Positions 11,921 to 24,090 of a stretch of DNA of 64,000 nt are shown piece after piece; the first letter of the stretch is position 1; every line of letters begins with the position of its first letter. The stretch covers positions 10,235,262-10,299,261 of the forward strand of contig CM075783.1 of assembly GCA_037974665.1 (NCBI GenBank), written 5' to 3'. The stretch is from Ehretia macrophylla (Eukaryota; Streptophyta; Magnoliopsida; Boraginales; Ehretiaceae). The notes beneath the pieces are model-generated. The model made no database searches, was not told the origin of the DNA, and saw only the letters and a list, made by a program, of their open reading frames with translations. The position numbers and the translations under genes were made by a program.

Positions 11921-14071
11921 GTATTTATCTTAGGAAAATTGTTCAACCGGTTTGGATTGCCCATCAGTCTCTTGTATAGGTGGTGAGATTCACACGTGAA
12001 GATTTTACCATTGTATGAGAGATTGATATCAATTTAAGTTGGTGAATAGTTTCCCACCTTTTTCACTTTTTCTTTAATGCAATTTATGGATGATAAGATT
12101 ATAACTCATAAGTATCGTTGTTTTATTAGTGTGTTTTTAGTTTTTTTTTTCTCTAACATCACTGGAGTTTCATATCCTGAGCTTATCTGATTAATCAGTT
12201 TTGGCTTTAGCCAAAAAGAATTTGTGTGGTGTTCATTTATGTTGATTTCTGAATTTCCAAAGAGAGATTGTAAATTTATTTATTTACTTTTTTTGGGTCA
12301 ACCAGCACTTGGAGTGTATAGCTAACGTTTTGCCATGTCGGGTGCATTTAATTTATGCATAATTGAGATGTACAATGCAGTATGACTTACAGGGAAGGTT
12401 AGATTTTAAAATCCTTTTGTGGTAGTTTTGACTTTTTACCTCTACAACATGGAATTGTTCTCTTTTCCATATTAATCTTTTAGGAATATATTGCTATCTG
12501 TTTGGTAATCAACCTCTTCAATGATAGGTTGAAAATTCTGTTAGATAGAACCTTTAGGAGATGCAATATAATTACACTTTATGATAATTTTACAGGGGAC
12601 ACGCTTTGGTCTGGTAAGGTCAGACATCTGACACTCATATTATGGGCCAGATGTCCGGTTTGTCGGACCAAAAGTTTTCCATTTTCCAGTATTCTGACTT
12701 GATTTTGGTATTATCTACAGACCAATAGTTTTTTTCACCATTTGAAAACAGAAGTTCCTTTTAAATGCAATAATTCACGAAATTCATTTTGCAAAAGTGT
12801 TTAGGTGTCTGAATCTAGTACTTTTATGGGGTTACTTGTGATATTACTTGTCTTATATGCTAATATTTATAATGTCCCACATTAATGGGATACATGATAT
12901 GTTAGTTATTATAAGTAAGTGTCATAGGTATAATTAATTCGACAAAAAAAAAAGAAGAAAAAAAGGTATAATTAATAATTTCAGTTAACCATTCTAGGAC
13001 AATAGATTTGAGGCTCAAGTAACAATACTAGTCTCGCTCTCGAGTTTAGGGGGTGACAATATTGAATTTCTTTTCTGGGGAAAATAGGGAAATCTAATCT
13101 TTTTCTTGTAGATTGAGATGCTTGTGAAAGTGTCTTGGACCACAACAGAAGGAAAGGAAAGGCATGTTTCCTGCTCTGTTTCGAATGTGTTATGTTAGAG
13201 TTGTCAATTAACAATTGTAACTTAAAGCATTCACTTTGATATAACACAAGGCACATAGGTTCAGCTTTTTCTTGTAGGAACATAGAGTAGACTTCACTAC
13301 TTGGAATTTGAAGTTTTTCAGAAATTTTCGTTAGTTGTGGATCACAGGATACATCAGGTGAAAATCAAAGTTCTTCGGAGGATTTAACTACATTGTAAGA
13401 CATAGATATAATTTGTAGGAAAATTGCAGTTTGGACATCAAACTTGTAGGAGGAATGAGGAGTGTCAATGGTTTTTAACTCTTACATCTCTTACAGAACA
13501 ATAAATATTCCTCTGAAAAATTCTCAATTATTAGAATGGCATCATTTCCCTGAATGTTACTTTTCCATCATCTTTGATCATTTTTTTCACGCGTAGGGCG
13601 AGGCTCTGGTTTTATCATGTCCCTCCCAATGAATCAGAAGATATGCCTATCTGTGGCTTGTTATCGTATGAAAAACATTAGTCCTCTGAGAATGGAGGGA
13701 CATTCACCTTGGAACTTAGGACTAAATGCCTGAGATCCACTTGCTGGCTTGTGAGATTGCCTCTTGAGGTGATTGTTGTAGTCGAGATGTACCAATTGGT
13801 TGTACCGTAGGTTGGAATGGGGGTCGAGATGGGTCAAAGTGGTGGGGAGAGTAAGGAGGTTGGCATAGTCCTGCTGAGCTATCTGAGATAAAAATGTTAT
13901 GCTATAGATTTTGAATGTTAATTGTTAACCATGTATCAGTGGACTAGAAATAAAACATCGTTCAATCACTTTGAGCTATGTCATTTTCTTAAATCTACGA
14001 AACATTTTTCGAATTAAACCTGCAAAATTTCCATATATTATGGTGATGGTTGTTTATCTATATTTACTTAC
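11921..14071. other. Intergenic or intron-like DNA with no recognised gene
   Basis: Scanned for the missing RING-CH exons, transposon ends and other coding signals. Short open frames at 12502-12702 and 12981-13283 show no domain. It may be intron or 3' DNA carried with the RING-CH fragment, or the lost 5' part of CACTA B. Confidence 0.4.
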
Positions 14072-15205
14072 CCGGGATGTCCAATTGGGAAGGAAACAGA
14101 ACGAAACTTAAATGTTCAAGAACTGCATGCTGCACACATATATGTTTTGACCAATTGCCGAGAAGTTTCCCCATACATCAGGTACAAATAAGTATATTAT
14201 TTGAAAATTGGAATGCACAGTTCCTTGTACACTTAGCTACAGGATTTAGCCGATACATTTTAATTTTTTTTCCACAGCATATTCGAGGAATATCTTCGCC
14301 AAAACTATCCCGAATTGTGTTCGACGGAAATTCAATATGAAGTGTATAATAATTTTCCGATGTGGCTATATCACCATGTAAGTATATATGAAGAAGTGTA
14401 ATTGGTGTTAAATTAACGAGTTGATTTCACCTTGTATAGTAACCTTATTATGCGATTTGTTGTTGATAGGCACTAATGGCATTGATGATTGTGTAAAATG
14501 TCTTTCAATGTGGCCTAGTAGACAGGTTCGCAGTTGGTCAAGATACTTGGTCAACGGTTACCGGTTTCATACATTAAATTTTGGAAAATTAAAATTAATA
14601 TACAATAGTGGAGTGTTTGTTAAAGGGATAAATGATAGTAATACCGAGGATGTTGGATACTATGGAGTGTTGAACGACATTATTGAACTTGAATATCATA
14701 ATCCAACATTGCAATATACAAGGGTCGTTCTTTTCAAGTGTGACTGGTATGATTCCACAAAGGACAGAGGGGTGAAGTATCATCTGAAGACCGGACAGGT
14801 TGAAGTGAACGTTAAGAGAAAGTATCAAAAATATGAACCGTTTGTTTTGGCTGAACAAGCACAACAAGTGTACTACTGTAAATACCCAGGAGTGAAAAGG
14901 GATCGAATGGATTGGTGGGCTGTGGTTAAAATACGTCCAAGAAATTTATATGACCTATCAAGACAACAGAGTATAGGAGAAAAGAAATAGCTTTTCAGTC
15001 AAATGACATGAATGTGGCCGAAGTACAGCCAACTGATGCAGACTTACCTCCACTTTGTCATGCATCGGGTGACAACATAGAAATATCATACAAAGATATT
15101 AATAATTTACTTGCTCAACATGATGCTCAACAAGAGGACGAGGAGATTGAAGAAGAAGAAGAAGATTATGACGATGATGATTCACAAGACGAAGATGAAG
15201 ATGAA

Positions 15206-15246
<41 letters not shown>

Positions 15247-15292
15247 CGATGATGATGATGACACTCATGATGACGAGGAAGATGATACTTAG
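14072..15292 (+). pseudogene. C-terminal part of CACTA B transposase (DUF4216, acidic tail)
   Basis: First exon piece (14072-14181) reads CPIGKE, then QELHAAHIYVLTNCREVSPYI, the block after DUF4218 in this family. A second exon (about 14279-14379) includes EEYLRQNYPELCSTE. A third (from about 14470) carries DUF4216: WPSRQVRSWSRYLVNGYRFHT, YYGVLNDIIELEY, VVLFKCDWYD, ending near RPRNLYDLS. A frameshift near 14960 produces a stop at 14988-14990, and the frame resumes to give the acidic tail (15008-15292, long Asp run). The minus-strand remnant at 25086-26750 shares the same order and the same kind of tail. TNP2 core residues are absent, so the product could not be active. Confidence 0.85.
15199..15262 (+). 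repeat. GAT trinucleotide microsatellite coding poly-Asp
   Basis: About 20 GAT or GAC codons in a row inside the acidic C-terminus of the CACTA B transposase. In other frames it gives artificial poly-Met or poly-His. Confidence 0.9.
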
Positions 15293-16166
15293 TTTGTTTA
15301 TTATGTAACAATCATGTTGATGTATGCGACTTATTTACTGATGAAGAAAAAAATTTATAATTCAATTAGCGGAACATGTGTATGTATGTATTAATGTGTG
15401 TAGCACTGACATTTAATTCATTTTTTGTATGTGTTGGGGAACAGACATGGCTGCAGGTAAAGATAACTCTACAGGAGGAATTAGACAATTTCTCAGGACG
15501 GGGTTAGGTCGTGGAAGTGCAGGTCGTGGATGTACATCCAGTACGTCTACTGGTGGATATCATTCGACTGGACATAGGTCGGCAGGAGCACCGAACTCAG
15601 TAGGTCGTGGGTCGACAGGAGCACCGTATTCAGTTGGTCATGGGTCCACAGGAGCACCATATTAGGTTGGTCATGGGTCTTCTGTCGGTCAGCCATTGAT
15701 GGGTCGTGGCTCATCGTCATCATGAGTAGGTATGAAGAATGTCATTCCACACAGTTCGTATCCCTCACAACAAAGGGTACATACTCATACTAGCACGTTG
15801 GGAAGGCCCATTGACGCTGCAGCAAGCCAGGTGCCTTTGCATGTTCCATTACCACCACATGAGAGGTCTACCCCTTCTACATCATCGTCCGGCTTGAGAC
15901 AAGGTATAGAGGATTTACACGTAAACGTTGATGGCGCGACTGTGCCCGACCCTGTGCCTCAATCCGCACCGATTCCTGAACAACCTGAGTCATCTACCGC
16001 AACTCAAGAACGGCCTGCAGGGATAAAGCCATGGCAATATTATGGGTTCCTGTCGCACGGTGCCTATGTCGCGTGGCAGGTTGACAGACGGACACATTTG
16101 ACATTCGACGATGGTGGGTAAGTATTTGATTTTGTATTTTTTCAATGGTTAACCTTATCCCAATAG

Positions 16167-16192
16167 CCCCCCCCCCTCCCCCCCCCCCCCCC
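16167..16192. repeat. Poly-C tract with one T
   Basis: Near-pure C run inside an intron of the tnpA-like gene. It is directly visible and prone to length error. Confidence 0.9.
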
Positions 16193-16993
16193 ATGTTATG
16201 GTTGTTTAATATCTTATTATTTGTTTTGTTCATGTTTAGTTGGACACCGTACGCAGCAACTAAAGAAGTCACAAGAGCAATGAACGCCGGGTATTCTCAG
16301 CCTTGGGTGAGTTAGACTGAAGTCCCCATTGATGTTAAGGATAGGTGGTTCGCTAATTTTCAGGTATGATAAATAAGTGTTTATATATTTTATGTAATGC
16401 TATTTGTTATAATCAATGAGTTGACTACAACCACAAATAATATGTTATATGCATTAATATGTGGCTGCAGAGGGTCTACAAGTAGTACCCCAGTAAGGAA
16501 GCAGCGCTTCGCCAAATGTTTGATTCGAAAGTTGGATCTCGTATACGTGACCTCCTTAAAAAGGACGAACACGTAATAAGAAGCCGAGGTGGGTGGACGA
16601 TGACGCGTGGGATCAGTTGAAAGAAAAGTGGGAAACCCCTGAATGGCAGGCAATTTCACAGCGAAATTCGAATAACCGACTGCATCGGCCATCTCCGCAT
16701 CATTTGGGACCTATCCCCTATGAAGAGGCTACAAGGAGATTGGTATGTAAGTAGGAAAATTTAATGAACAAAATCTCATGATTAAATTCAATTATATAAC
16801 CTATTATAAATGTTATTGTAGTTATGTTTTGGTATTTTAATAATTTGTAGGCAAAAGAACGGGGGGCACCAATGACTAGGGCCGATGTTTTCGCAAGGGC
16901 TCATCGCAAGGGCCCAAACGGGCCATTCACAAACCCTAGGGCAAAACAGACCATGGTATGTGCAAGTTATTGATAATAGGAAAAAAAACCATA

Positions 16994-16997
16994 TGTA

Positions 16998-17095
<98 letters not shown>

Positions 17096-17100
17096 TATAT
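16994..17100. repeat. AT dinucleotide microsatellite
   Basis: About 107 bp of nearly pure AT/TA with a few C interruptions (TACATATA), within the last intron of the tnpA-like gene. Apparent Tyr/Ile-rich frames here are artefacts. Confidence 0.95.
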
Positions 17101-17829
17101 ACCAACGAAATGTCTAAAATGATTAAGTCTTAAATGATTAAGTCTTAAATCTGTCGTACAGGCTGATTATGATGAACTGGTGCACCAGGCAACTATTTCC
17201 TCTGAGGCCGATTCAGCAGCGACACCGATAGACTATGATGCACTCTTCTTGCAGGCTGTGGGCAAACTCAACAGAGGGCGTATATATGGGGTTGGGTCTT
17301 CTGGTTCAGTGTCGTCTGCACACCACAACCCACTAGGCAGACGCCAGATCTCAAAGATAGAGATACATTAGGTTGTTGCTCGGGCGACAACAACGTTGAA
17401 TGAGAAGCTCGATCTACACATCTCAGAGAATGAGGAATTGCGTAAAGCGCAACAAGAACACACTGAGCGGATTGAACGACTTCAAGAAGAACACAATGAT
17501 GAACTTCGAGAACTGCATGCACAGATCACACTACTGACAAAGATAATGACGAAGCCACATGCTCATCAGGATCCCCCTCAACCCGATGATAGAAATGAAG
17601 AATAATTTTCCTGTTTTTCAGTTATGTTAATATGTGCAAATAGTGTGTTTAATTATGTTTAGGATTTGTTTATTTTATTAATGCTCTGGTACAATATAGT
17701 TTTCAATATAATATAAATATAATTCATATTATATGAATGCGTATTATATTTTCATTTAATAAAAAAGTAATTATTAATTTCAAAAAAATTAATAGGTTTT
17801 ATATGAAAAAAAATAATATTAAATTTTGA

Positions 17830-18463
17830 GATTGGCGAGGACATGGAGACAGCATGGCGACGGTATTTTACGATTTAATTTGGAGACGGTTTGGCGACGG
17901 GACGGTTTGGCGATGGGATGGAGACGTTATATGTTGGAGACGGATTGGAGACACTATGTTTTGGAGACGGCATAGAGACGATGTGGAGACACTATATTTT
18001 TGGCGATGACCTCGAGATGGATGAGAGACACTATGTTTTTGGAAACGCCTTGGAGACAGATTGGAGACACTATTTTTTAGAGACGGATTGGAGACACTAT
18101 TTTTTGGAGACGCCTTGGAGACGGATTAGAGACACTATTTTTTGGAGACGCCTTGGAGACGCATTGGAGACGGATTGGAGACACTATTTTTTGGAGACGA
18201 CTTGGAGACGGAATGGAGATACATCGATTTTGGCGACGGTGTGGAGATGATATTTTTGGGACACGATTCGGAGACGAATTTGGAGACCACTAAAATGGTG
18301 TCGCCAAAAGCGATGATATGGCGATGGGGTGACAAATTGGCGATGCTACTTTTGGCGACAGTCAATATTTATCTCCACACTGTCGCCAACTGTTGCCAAT
18401 ACCTATTTGGCGACGGCATGGAGACGATTTTGGTGGTCGCCTAAAGCTATTTTTTTTGTAGTG
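17830..18463. repeat. Subterminal repeats and right terminal inverted repeat of CACTA B
   Basis: About 20 copies of GGAGACGG and GGCGACGG with a spacer ending ACACTATTTTTTGG, mostly direct, followed near the end by the inverse GTCGCCAA. The element ends TTTTTTTTGTAGTG at 18463. These are the expected binding sites for tnpA-type proteins. The same GAGACGG core dominates the left end of CACTA D (46035-46375). Confidence 0.85.
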
Positions 18464-19496
18464 ATATTATTTTTTTTCTTATTTTTCTCTCTACGATAAA
18501 ATAGTCTCTTCCATATTCCTTCCAACAAAGTGTGTAATATTTTGAAAAACACAAGTCTTACTCACCGAATTTATTTTACACAGGGTTTAATATGCAATTT
18601 CAATAAAAATAGAGAGCTAATCATGTATTTTTTACTCTACATGTAATCTACATTTGTCTACAATTCGCATAGATCCATAAACTGTACATAACAACTTTCA
18701 TCAGAATCTTACAACACACTGCATTCTTGAATCTTTCAGTTTTTAGGTATGCATAGTCTGACTTTGACATGTTCACTAACTGTACTCCTACCATGTGCAG
18801 ATGCAGCAATCTTTGATGGATCACCCATCATCTTCAAAATACCAATTACTAAGGAAAATGCGGAACTTCTATTAAAAACCTTTACGGGGTGTAGACTAAT
18901 ATTGCTGTTTGATTGAGGTGTTTGTGTCGTTCTCGACGGCGAATTTACAAGTCTCTTGTATCTGGTTCGTAACTGCAGCCACTGAAGGCCTTTTGCGAGG
19001 ATTCTGGAATGTGCAACAAATAGCAAGTTGTAACAAATCCATCATCTGCTCCTCCATATTTTGGTCTTTACAATTAACAAGTGTAGTATCCAGCACATCA
19101 AGAATTGGATTTTCTCGTAACGTTGACCTTATCCACTGAGGCAGATCAATCCCTTCGATTTGAGTAACGGCATCAAGTGGTGGCTTACCCGTTAGTATTT
19201 CCAACAGCAAGACTCCGAAGCTATACACATCAGACTTTGGCGAGACCTCACGTGCATATTTCACCTCGGGTGCACGATAACCAGTGATCAGAACGGGTTT
19301 GGCTTCTGGTGTTACAAATTGTGCGATGCCAAATCAGCGAGACGGGCATGATAAGTATTGGTGAGGAGAACATTTGAAGATCTGATGTTTCCATGGCAAA
19401 CATTGGATCCTTGAGCATGGAGATATCTAATACCCCGAGCAACTCCATGGATGATGCTGCATCTCACTTTCCATGACAGTGGAGTCTTGTTTACAC

Positions 19497-22251
19497 CTCC
19501 ATTTCCCATGCAGCCAAAAAGTAGCAATGAGAAGCATGTTGTTGATAGACGATGTTGAACTAATGTTTTATCTTTGAAATTACAATTATTTTATAGTTTC
19601 CTTACATGCAGATTGCAAATTTGTGTGGCTGACATTAGTTTTTTTTTTTTCAAAGGAAAGCTTAAGCCAATTTTATATTAAAGAATATTACACACTCACA
19701 CTCAGATAATCAATCTTAAGATCTGTTGCACCTAATGCGAGAATCATACTCAATGATTTTTAAGGTTCGAGATGTTCTCCTCTTATATCTCGTTGAAAAC
19801 TGTTGATTTAATTTTCTCAACATATGCTTTGGACTGCCTCATTAGGTTATAGTTTCCTTGAGAATGAATGTATTTACTATATTTTCTTTTTTCCTTTTTG
19901 CTGATTATGAACTTGTCTTAGACATGATCATATTAAATTCATTCAAAAGTAGTAAATTTTATGATTTAGCAGTGTGTCTCAATATATGTTTTTGGTTAAT
20001 CAAGAATTAAAAAATATTTATAATAAAAAGGTATAAATTCGAAATTAAAACTTTTAATCAACCAGTGATTGCTAGACCACTCTACTTAGGGAGCAGTATT
20101 TTACATAGTTGGAACGCAAGACAAAGACAAAATGCAACTCGCGCACAATGTGTATATTTAAAAAGTCGCAACAATTAAACACAGAAACTTCTGGACAGGA
20201 AAATAAAATATGTACGATATGTATGACAAGATAATTATTAGTAACATATTAATAAACAAAACTAAAAAAAAAATACAATCAAGAGCTAAAACCGAGTTTA
20301 AACAAATATTTGATCATCTTCTCAAGCAAAATGAACCGAAAGCATCAAAACAACTTTTTTGAAATGATGAATTACATCAAAACACCCATTCACCACCTCA
20401 AGAAATTTTCTATGGTTTCACTTTTGCAGATATGTCCTACATCAATAACATTTTTAAAAATTTCTTGGACTTGAAAGCGCGAAAAAAAATGTATAGAAAA
20501 AAGAGAAAATATTAACAAGATACAGAAAGGGTCACTATGACGCCCTAATATCAGAACTCCAGCCCGACCACGAGATTAATTTAGTAGATTAAGAAATAAT
20601 TATTTGAGTCTCAAATTCACTAATTCAAAATAATTTAATTAAGATGTATGTCAGAAATAATTATTACCTAAACTGAAAATATTTATTTATAAATCACACG
20701 TTTAACACTTCTTTTACTAATATAGACATTAGACATTAGGGTCAACTTTCCATCTATCAAGCAATAATATAAAATCGAGGGAAAAGGAAAAGGAAAAGGA
20801 TTTTATTATTTATTATGGAAAGACTTTAGTGCTGCCAAACATCTATACTAATGATCTCTATTGCCAACCTTAAATTAATCAGAAGTGTATGTCTGGACAT
20901 GCCACAATTTTTATACGATAAATTATGACAACCGGCACAAATGAAGAATTTTCATCTCTATTTGATCTTTTTTTTTTTTTTTTATGTAGCTAACCCCAAT
21001 CATTTCCTTTCTTTGTTATTTGATCTGTCAGTTTTAGATAAGGTCTGCCGGTAATAAAAAATGTACTTGGCCAAAGACCATTTATCTAGTGGCATAATAT
21101 TCACAATCTTTATGAGAAGTTGAAAACTCGAATCTCACTAATTACTTCTTTATATATCTATAAATATAGGCTTCCCTTTAAATTAAAAAAAAAAATAAAC
21201 AAAGGTACTTTGTATTCATTTGATTCTACAGCTAAATTTTAAGTTCTTGATAATCTGTATTTCCGAATTCCTAAACCTTTTAATCAATATGAATAACAAT
21301 AAAAACAGTTATCGACTCATCTTTGTCTCAGTTTCAAGAGATCATCATGATGATCAGCAGTTAGTTATTGTTGAAGATAATAAATAAATACAATATATTA
21401 TTCTCTAGAGTTTAAGCTTTTAGGTAAAAAGGTGATTTAGTATGATATTAGAATTTAAGTTATCAAATGTTGTGTTCTAGTCACACTGCTATGCATTTAA
21501 AAATTAAAAAAACTATTCACATGCAAAACTCAAATAGAATTCGGCCTACACGTGAGATGACGTATTGAAAATAGTGAATAGATATAAAAGTTTAAGTTTT
21601 TAAATGAGATAATATTTTGATACATAAAACAATCTTTTAAAAGTAAAATTCGAAGTCAACGAAGATGAGAGGCAGTTGAGCTTCTAACTGTTTCTCCTTT
21701 CAGGTTGCTTTAAGTAGCTTTTTACCATCCGTTCAAAACAAGGACACTAAGTGAAATGGCTAGGCCTCTCTCAAATCACAAAAAAAAAAAAAAAAAAAAA
21801 AACAGTAAAAACAAGCTTAACCGAAAAGAATTAGTGGCGTGCAAAGAGTAAAGGAACGTTAATTATAGTTGATAACTAAAAGAAAAAGAAAAACTGAAGA
21901 AGTCCGCTGTACAAAGTTGGTGTTAAGCGTAAAGTTGAAGAAAATATTAGATTTACTTTAGGATCTATTGTACGTAATCTTAAATATAAGAGATTATTTA
22001 TATAACTCGAAAACTTTTGAGGTCACCCATGGACAACTTTAATGTTGCGCTTATACTCTTCTTCATTATTAAAAAAGGAGCTGGTCTAAACATGTCAAAC
22101 TTGTCCTTAAATTATTGAGAAACTCAATCAAACATTTGAGAATATTTCACCGGCCTCCATCAATGGAAGGTTTAGAAGAGTAGGTATTATCCGAACTTAG
22201 TTGAAAAGACAGAATTAACCAACTATTTAGAAGATGTGAATGAACATGAAA
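19497..22251 (-). other. Kinase copy 1 intron (main part)
   Basis: Non-coding DNA aligned with the intron of copy 2 (40376-43245). It has A/T runs (about 20965, 21780-21800) and no gene. Shared landmarks include GGTCTGCCGGT and the stretch around GTTTCACTTTTG. Confidence 0.75.
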
Positions 22252-22714
22252 GAATAAATGACTTAACATTTCCTGTGTTTTGTCAAAAGTGTATAATATC
22301 TCTTATATTTTAAACGTAATTGATTATCTTCTATATTTTATAAAAGTAGATGAATACCTTATATGTTTTAAAACGTAACTGATTATCCCCTATATTTTAA
22401 AAACGTAGCTGAATTATCTCCTGTATTTTTAAAAAATATAGTTGAATATCTGCTTATATCAGAAAAATTGTTCATTTTAACAGGGGTATTCAGCTAATTT
22501 TTTTTTATAAAAAAAATAGGCTATTCGATTACTTTTATAAAACATAAGGGGATAATCAGCTACGGTTTAAAACACATAGAGTATTCATTTACTTTTATAA
22601 AATATAAGGAGTAATCAGTTACATTTTAAAATATAAGAAGTATTGTATACTTTTTAAAATATAAGAAGTATTGTATACTTTTGACAAAACACTGAGGAGT
22701 TAAGTAATTTACTC
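22252..22714. mobile_element. Mutator-like fold-back MITE with 9-bp target duplication
   Basis: Left end GAATAAATGACTTAAC and inverted right end (reads GAGTAAATTACTTAAC on the other strand). Nearly the whole 463 bp forms two arms sharing GTGTTTTGTCAAAAG, separated by a short T/A loop. It is flanked by AACATGAAA at 22243-22251 and 22715-22723. The matching place in copy 2 (about 43840) has a single AACATGAAA, which proves the insertion. A 9-bp duplication points to the Mutator superfamily. No coding capacity. Confidence 0.9.
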
Positions 22715-24090
22715 AACATGAAATGAAAAACTTTTCCAAGACAATCAATAATTTCTTGAGCTAAAGAAACTACACGAAGCAAGAATTAAAAGTCTAATTA
22801 CGTACCATGCAACGCGAAAGCCAAACTTCGTCTAGTCATATACTCGTACACAAGAATTCTCTCACTCCGATGACAACAATAGGCTTTAAGAGGAAGCAGA
22901 TTTTCATGAGCCACCATTGATGCAAGCTCTTGTACCTTTTCTTTAAACTCCTTCTCAGATAAACAACCATTCTTCAATCTTTTTACGGCCACAGTAATTC
23001 CTCTATCCTCCAAAAAGGCCTTGTAAGAATAGCCAAAGGTTCCCTTTCCCAAAACCTCCGCTGACGAACGCAGTAAATCATCTAAACCATATTCTTCAAC
23101 GCCATTATTCATCAAGAATACAAGCTGACTTTCTATAACATCTGCAGGGCTCCAGGGCAAAGGAGTCTCCATTGATACATAGAGCAGCCGACGAGCGAGT
23201 GGTTAGTGGCCAATAGCGTTATTCAACTGATTGATTGAAATATTGATCTTAGGCACTATGATCATTGTGTTTAATAGAAGAGGCTTGGTTCTACTTGTAG
23301 ACACGCAAAAATAATTGAATAAGATAATTAATGCAAGAGGGAAGTAGTGGAGAAGAGGGAATCAGTTCAACTCTTTGAATTTTGTATTAGACGCTAATGG
23401 TTTATATGGTGATGACTTCTGAACGATTCCTTTACGAGGTTGTTGAAAAGATTAAAGTATTGAATAAATATGCAATTGTTCAATAAAATTACCAGGTCTT
23501 AAGGTATTTTGAAAGTTTAGAGGGCCATTTTTAAATTCCTCTATTTTTATACAAGTTGACTTCTCACATAGTATGATTTCTTTGACTTTTCACGAATTTT
23601 GCTTATAGTAAAATCTCAAAGAAGATTTTAAATTTCTCTGTTAAAGATTACATGAGACATAAATGAAAGGTAGATCGAATTGATTTTTGTATCTTGAATT
23701 CAACTTTTCGAGTATTTGACCATAAGAAAAAAAGATCTCCAAACATGAAATTTCATGAATAATTGGTAGAATCTAAAACCAGGATTCAGATAGTTTAAGT
23801 GCAAGTGATGTGATTCTCGCTTTAAGTACGAAACGTCTCGAAATCAATTCTTGTGTATAAAAATTTAAGTGATATTATTACTTAACTCTTTTCTGAATTT
23901 AACAAAAACAAAAAAAACACGATCCAAATGGTTTAAAGATTAGCAATAAGAACATATATTAGTTTTCGTGTTTCAGTAAATATTCACTTCCCTCAACCTC
24001 ATTTCATTTAATTTGCTCGTACTATAAAAGCCCAACAAAGTTGTTCGCAAATTTGGCTGCTACTAAAAAGATTGCTCACTAGACTTCTAT

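Larger units (their letters stand above)
15447..17605 (+). pseudogene. tnpA-like second gene of CACTA B (plant transposase, PF03004 type)
   Basis: Starts at 15447 (MAAGKDNSTG) with a Gly/Ser-rich region holding about 33-bp repeats (GRGSTGAPYSV type). A proline/serine linker follows, then the conserved block GIKPWQYYGFLSHGAYVAWQ, RRTHLTFDDG, the RWFANF type and [18 protein letters not shown]. The last exon (about 17162-17605) ends in a charged coiled coil (about 17396-17560). GT-AG introns fit near 16120-16238, 16365-16471, 16744-16850 and 16957-17161; the last holds an AT microsatellite. Stops at about 15663, 15725, 16315, 16485 and 17369 show that the copy is dead. In En/Spm the equivalent protein binds subterminal repeats. 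Confidence 0.78.
14072..18463 (+). mobile_element. CACTA transposon B, 3' part with intact right end
   Basis: Contains the C-terminal exons of a TNP2-type transposase, a second tnpA-like gene in the same direction, then subterminal repeats and a terminal inverted repeat ending at 18463. Read on the minus strand, that end is CACTACAAAAAAAATAGC. The 5' half (TNP2 core and left terminus) is missing; coding similarity starts abruptly at about 14072. The following bases ATA would be the target duplication, but the left partner cannot be checked. CACTA elements usually encode both proteins; here both carry stops. Confidence 0.85.
18896..23172 (-). pseudogene. LRR-less inactive receptor-like kinase, copy 1
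   Basis: Two exons on the minus strand: 23172-22806 and about 19496-18896, ending IKQQY-stop. Exon 1 begins METPLPWSP and contains YGLDDLLRSSAEVLGKGTFG and VAVKRLKNG (the ATP-binding Lys). Exon 2 contains GVARGIRYLHAQG, HGNIRSSNVLL (HGN replaces the catalytic HRD), DVYSFGVLLLEILTGKPP and RKRPS. The donor CATG/GTACGT and the acceptor GGAG/GTG restore the frame. One missing base near 19325-19335 destroys the DFG region, so this copy is broken. The family (At2g26730-like inactive RLKs) normally has LRRs and a transmembrane helix encoded upstream; I see neither before 23172. In the plant such proteins signal at the plasma membrane. Confidence 0.87.
18530..24090 (-). repeat. Segmental duplication, copy 1
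   Basis: Direct-orientation copy of the segment at 34289-45323. Homology starts at AGTGTGTAATATTTTG (about 18530) and runs past the kinase exons and their roughly 3.3-kb intron to GCTACTAAAAAGATTGCTCAC (about 24087). Copy 1 lacks the copia and two MITEs present in copy 2, and has its own fold-back MITE. Confidence 0.9.

Noticed and set aside
12502..12702. Next exon of the RING-CH gene
   Set aside because: No CxxC zinc-ligand pair or family motif in the expected position, and the phase does not fit.
15099..15311. His-rich and Met-rich open frames
   Set aside because: Alternative frames of the GAT microsatellite coding poly-Asp in the CACTA B transposase.
16788..17133. Tyr/Ile-rich open frames on both strands
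   Set aside because: Artefacts of the AT microsatellite at 16994-17100.
17891..18444. Open frames with repeated GDGLETL or WRRIGDT-type peptides
   Set aside because: They are translations of CACTA B subterminal repeats; the period matches the DNA motif, not a protein domain.
24015..24032. TATAAAAG as a promoter of kinase copy 1 (also about 45262 for copy 2)
   Set aside because: It reads rightward while the kinase genes are on the minus strand, and no gene follows on the plus strand.
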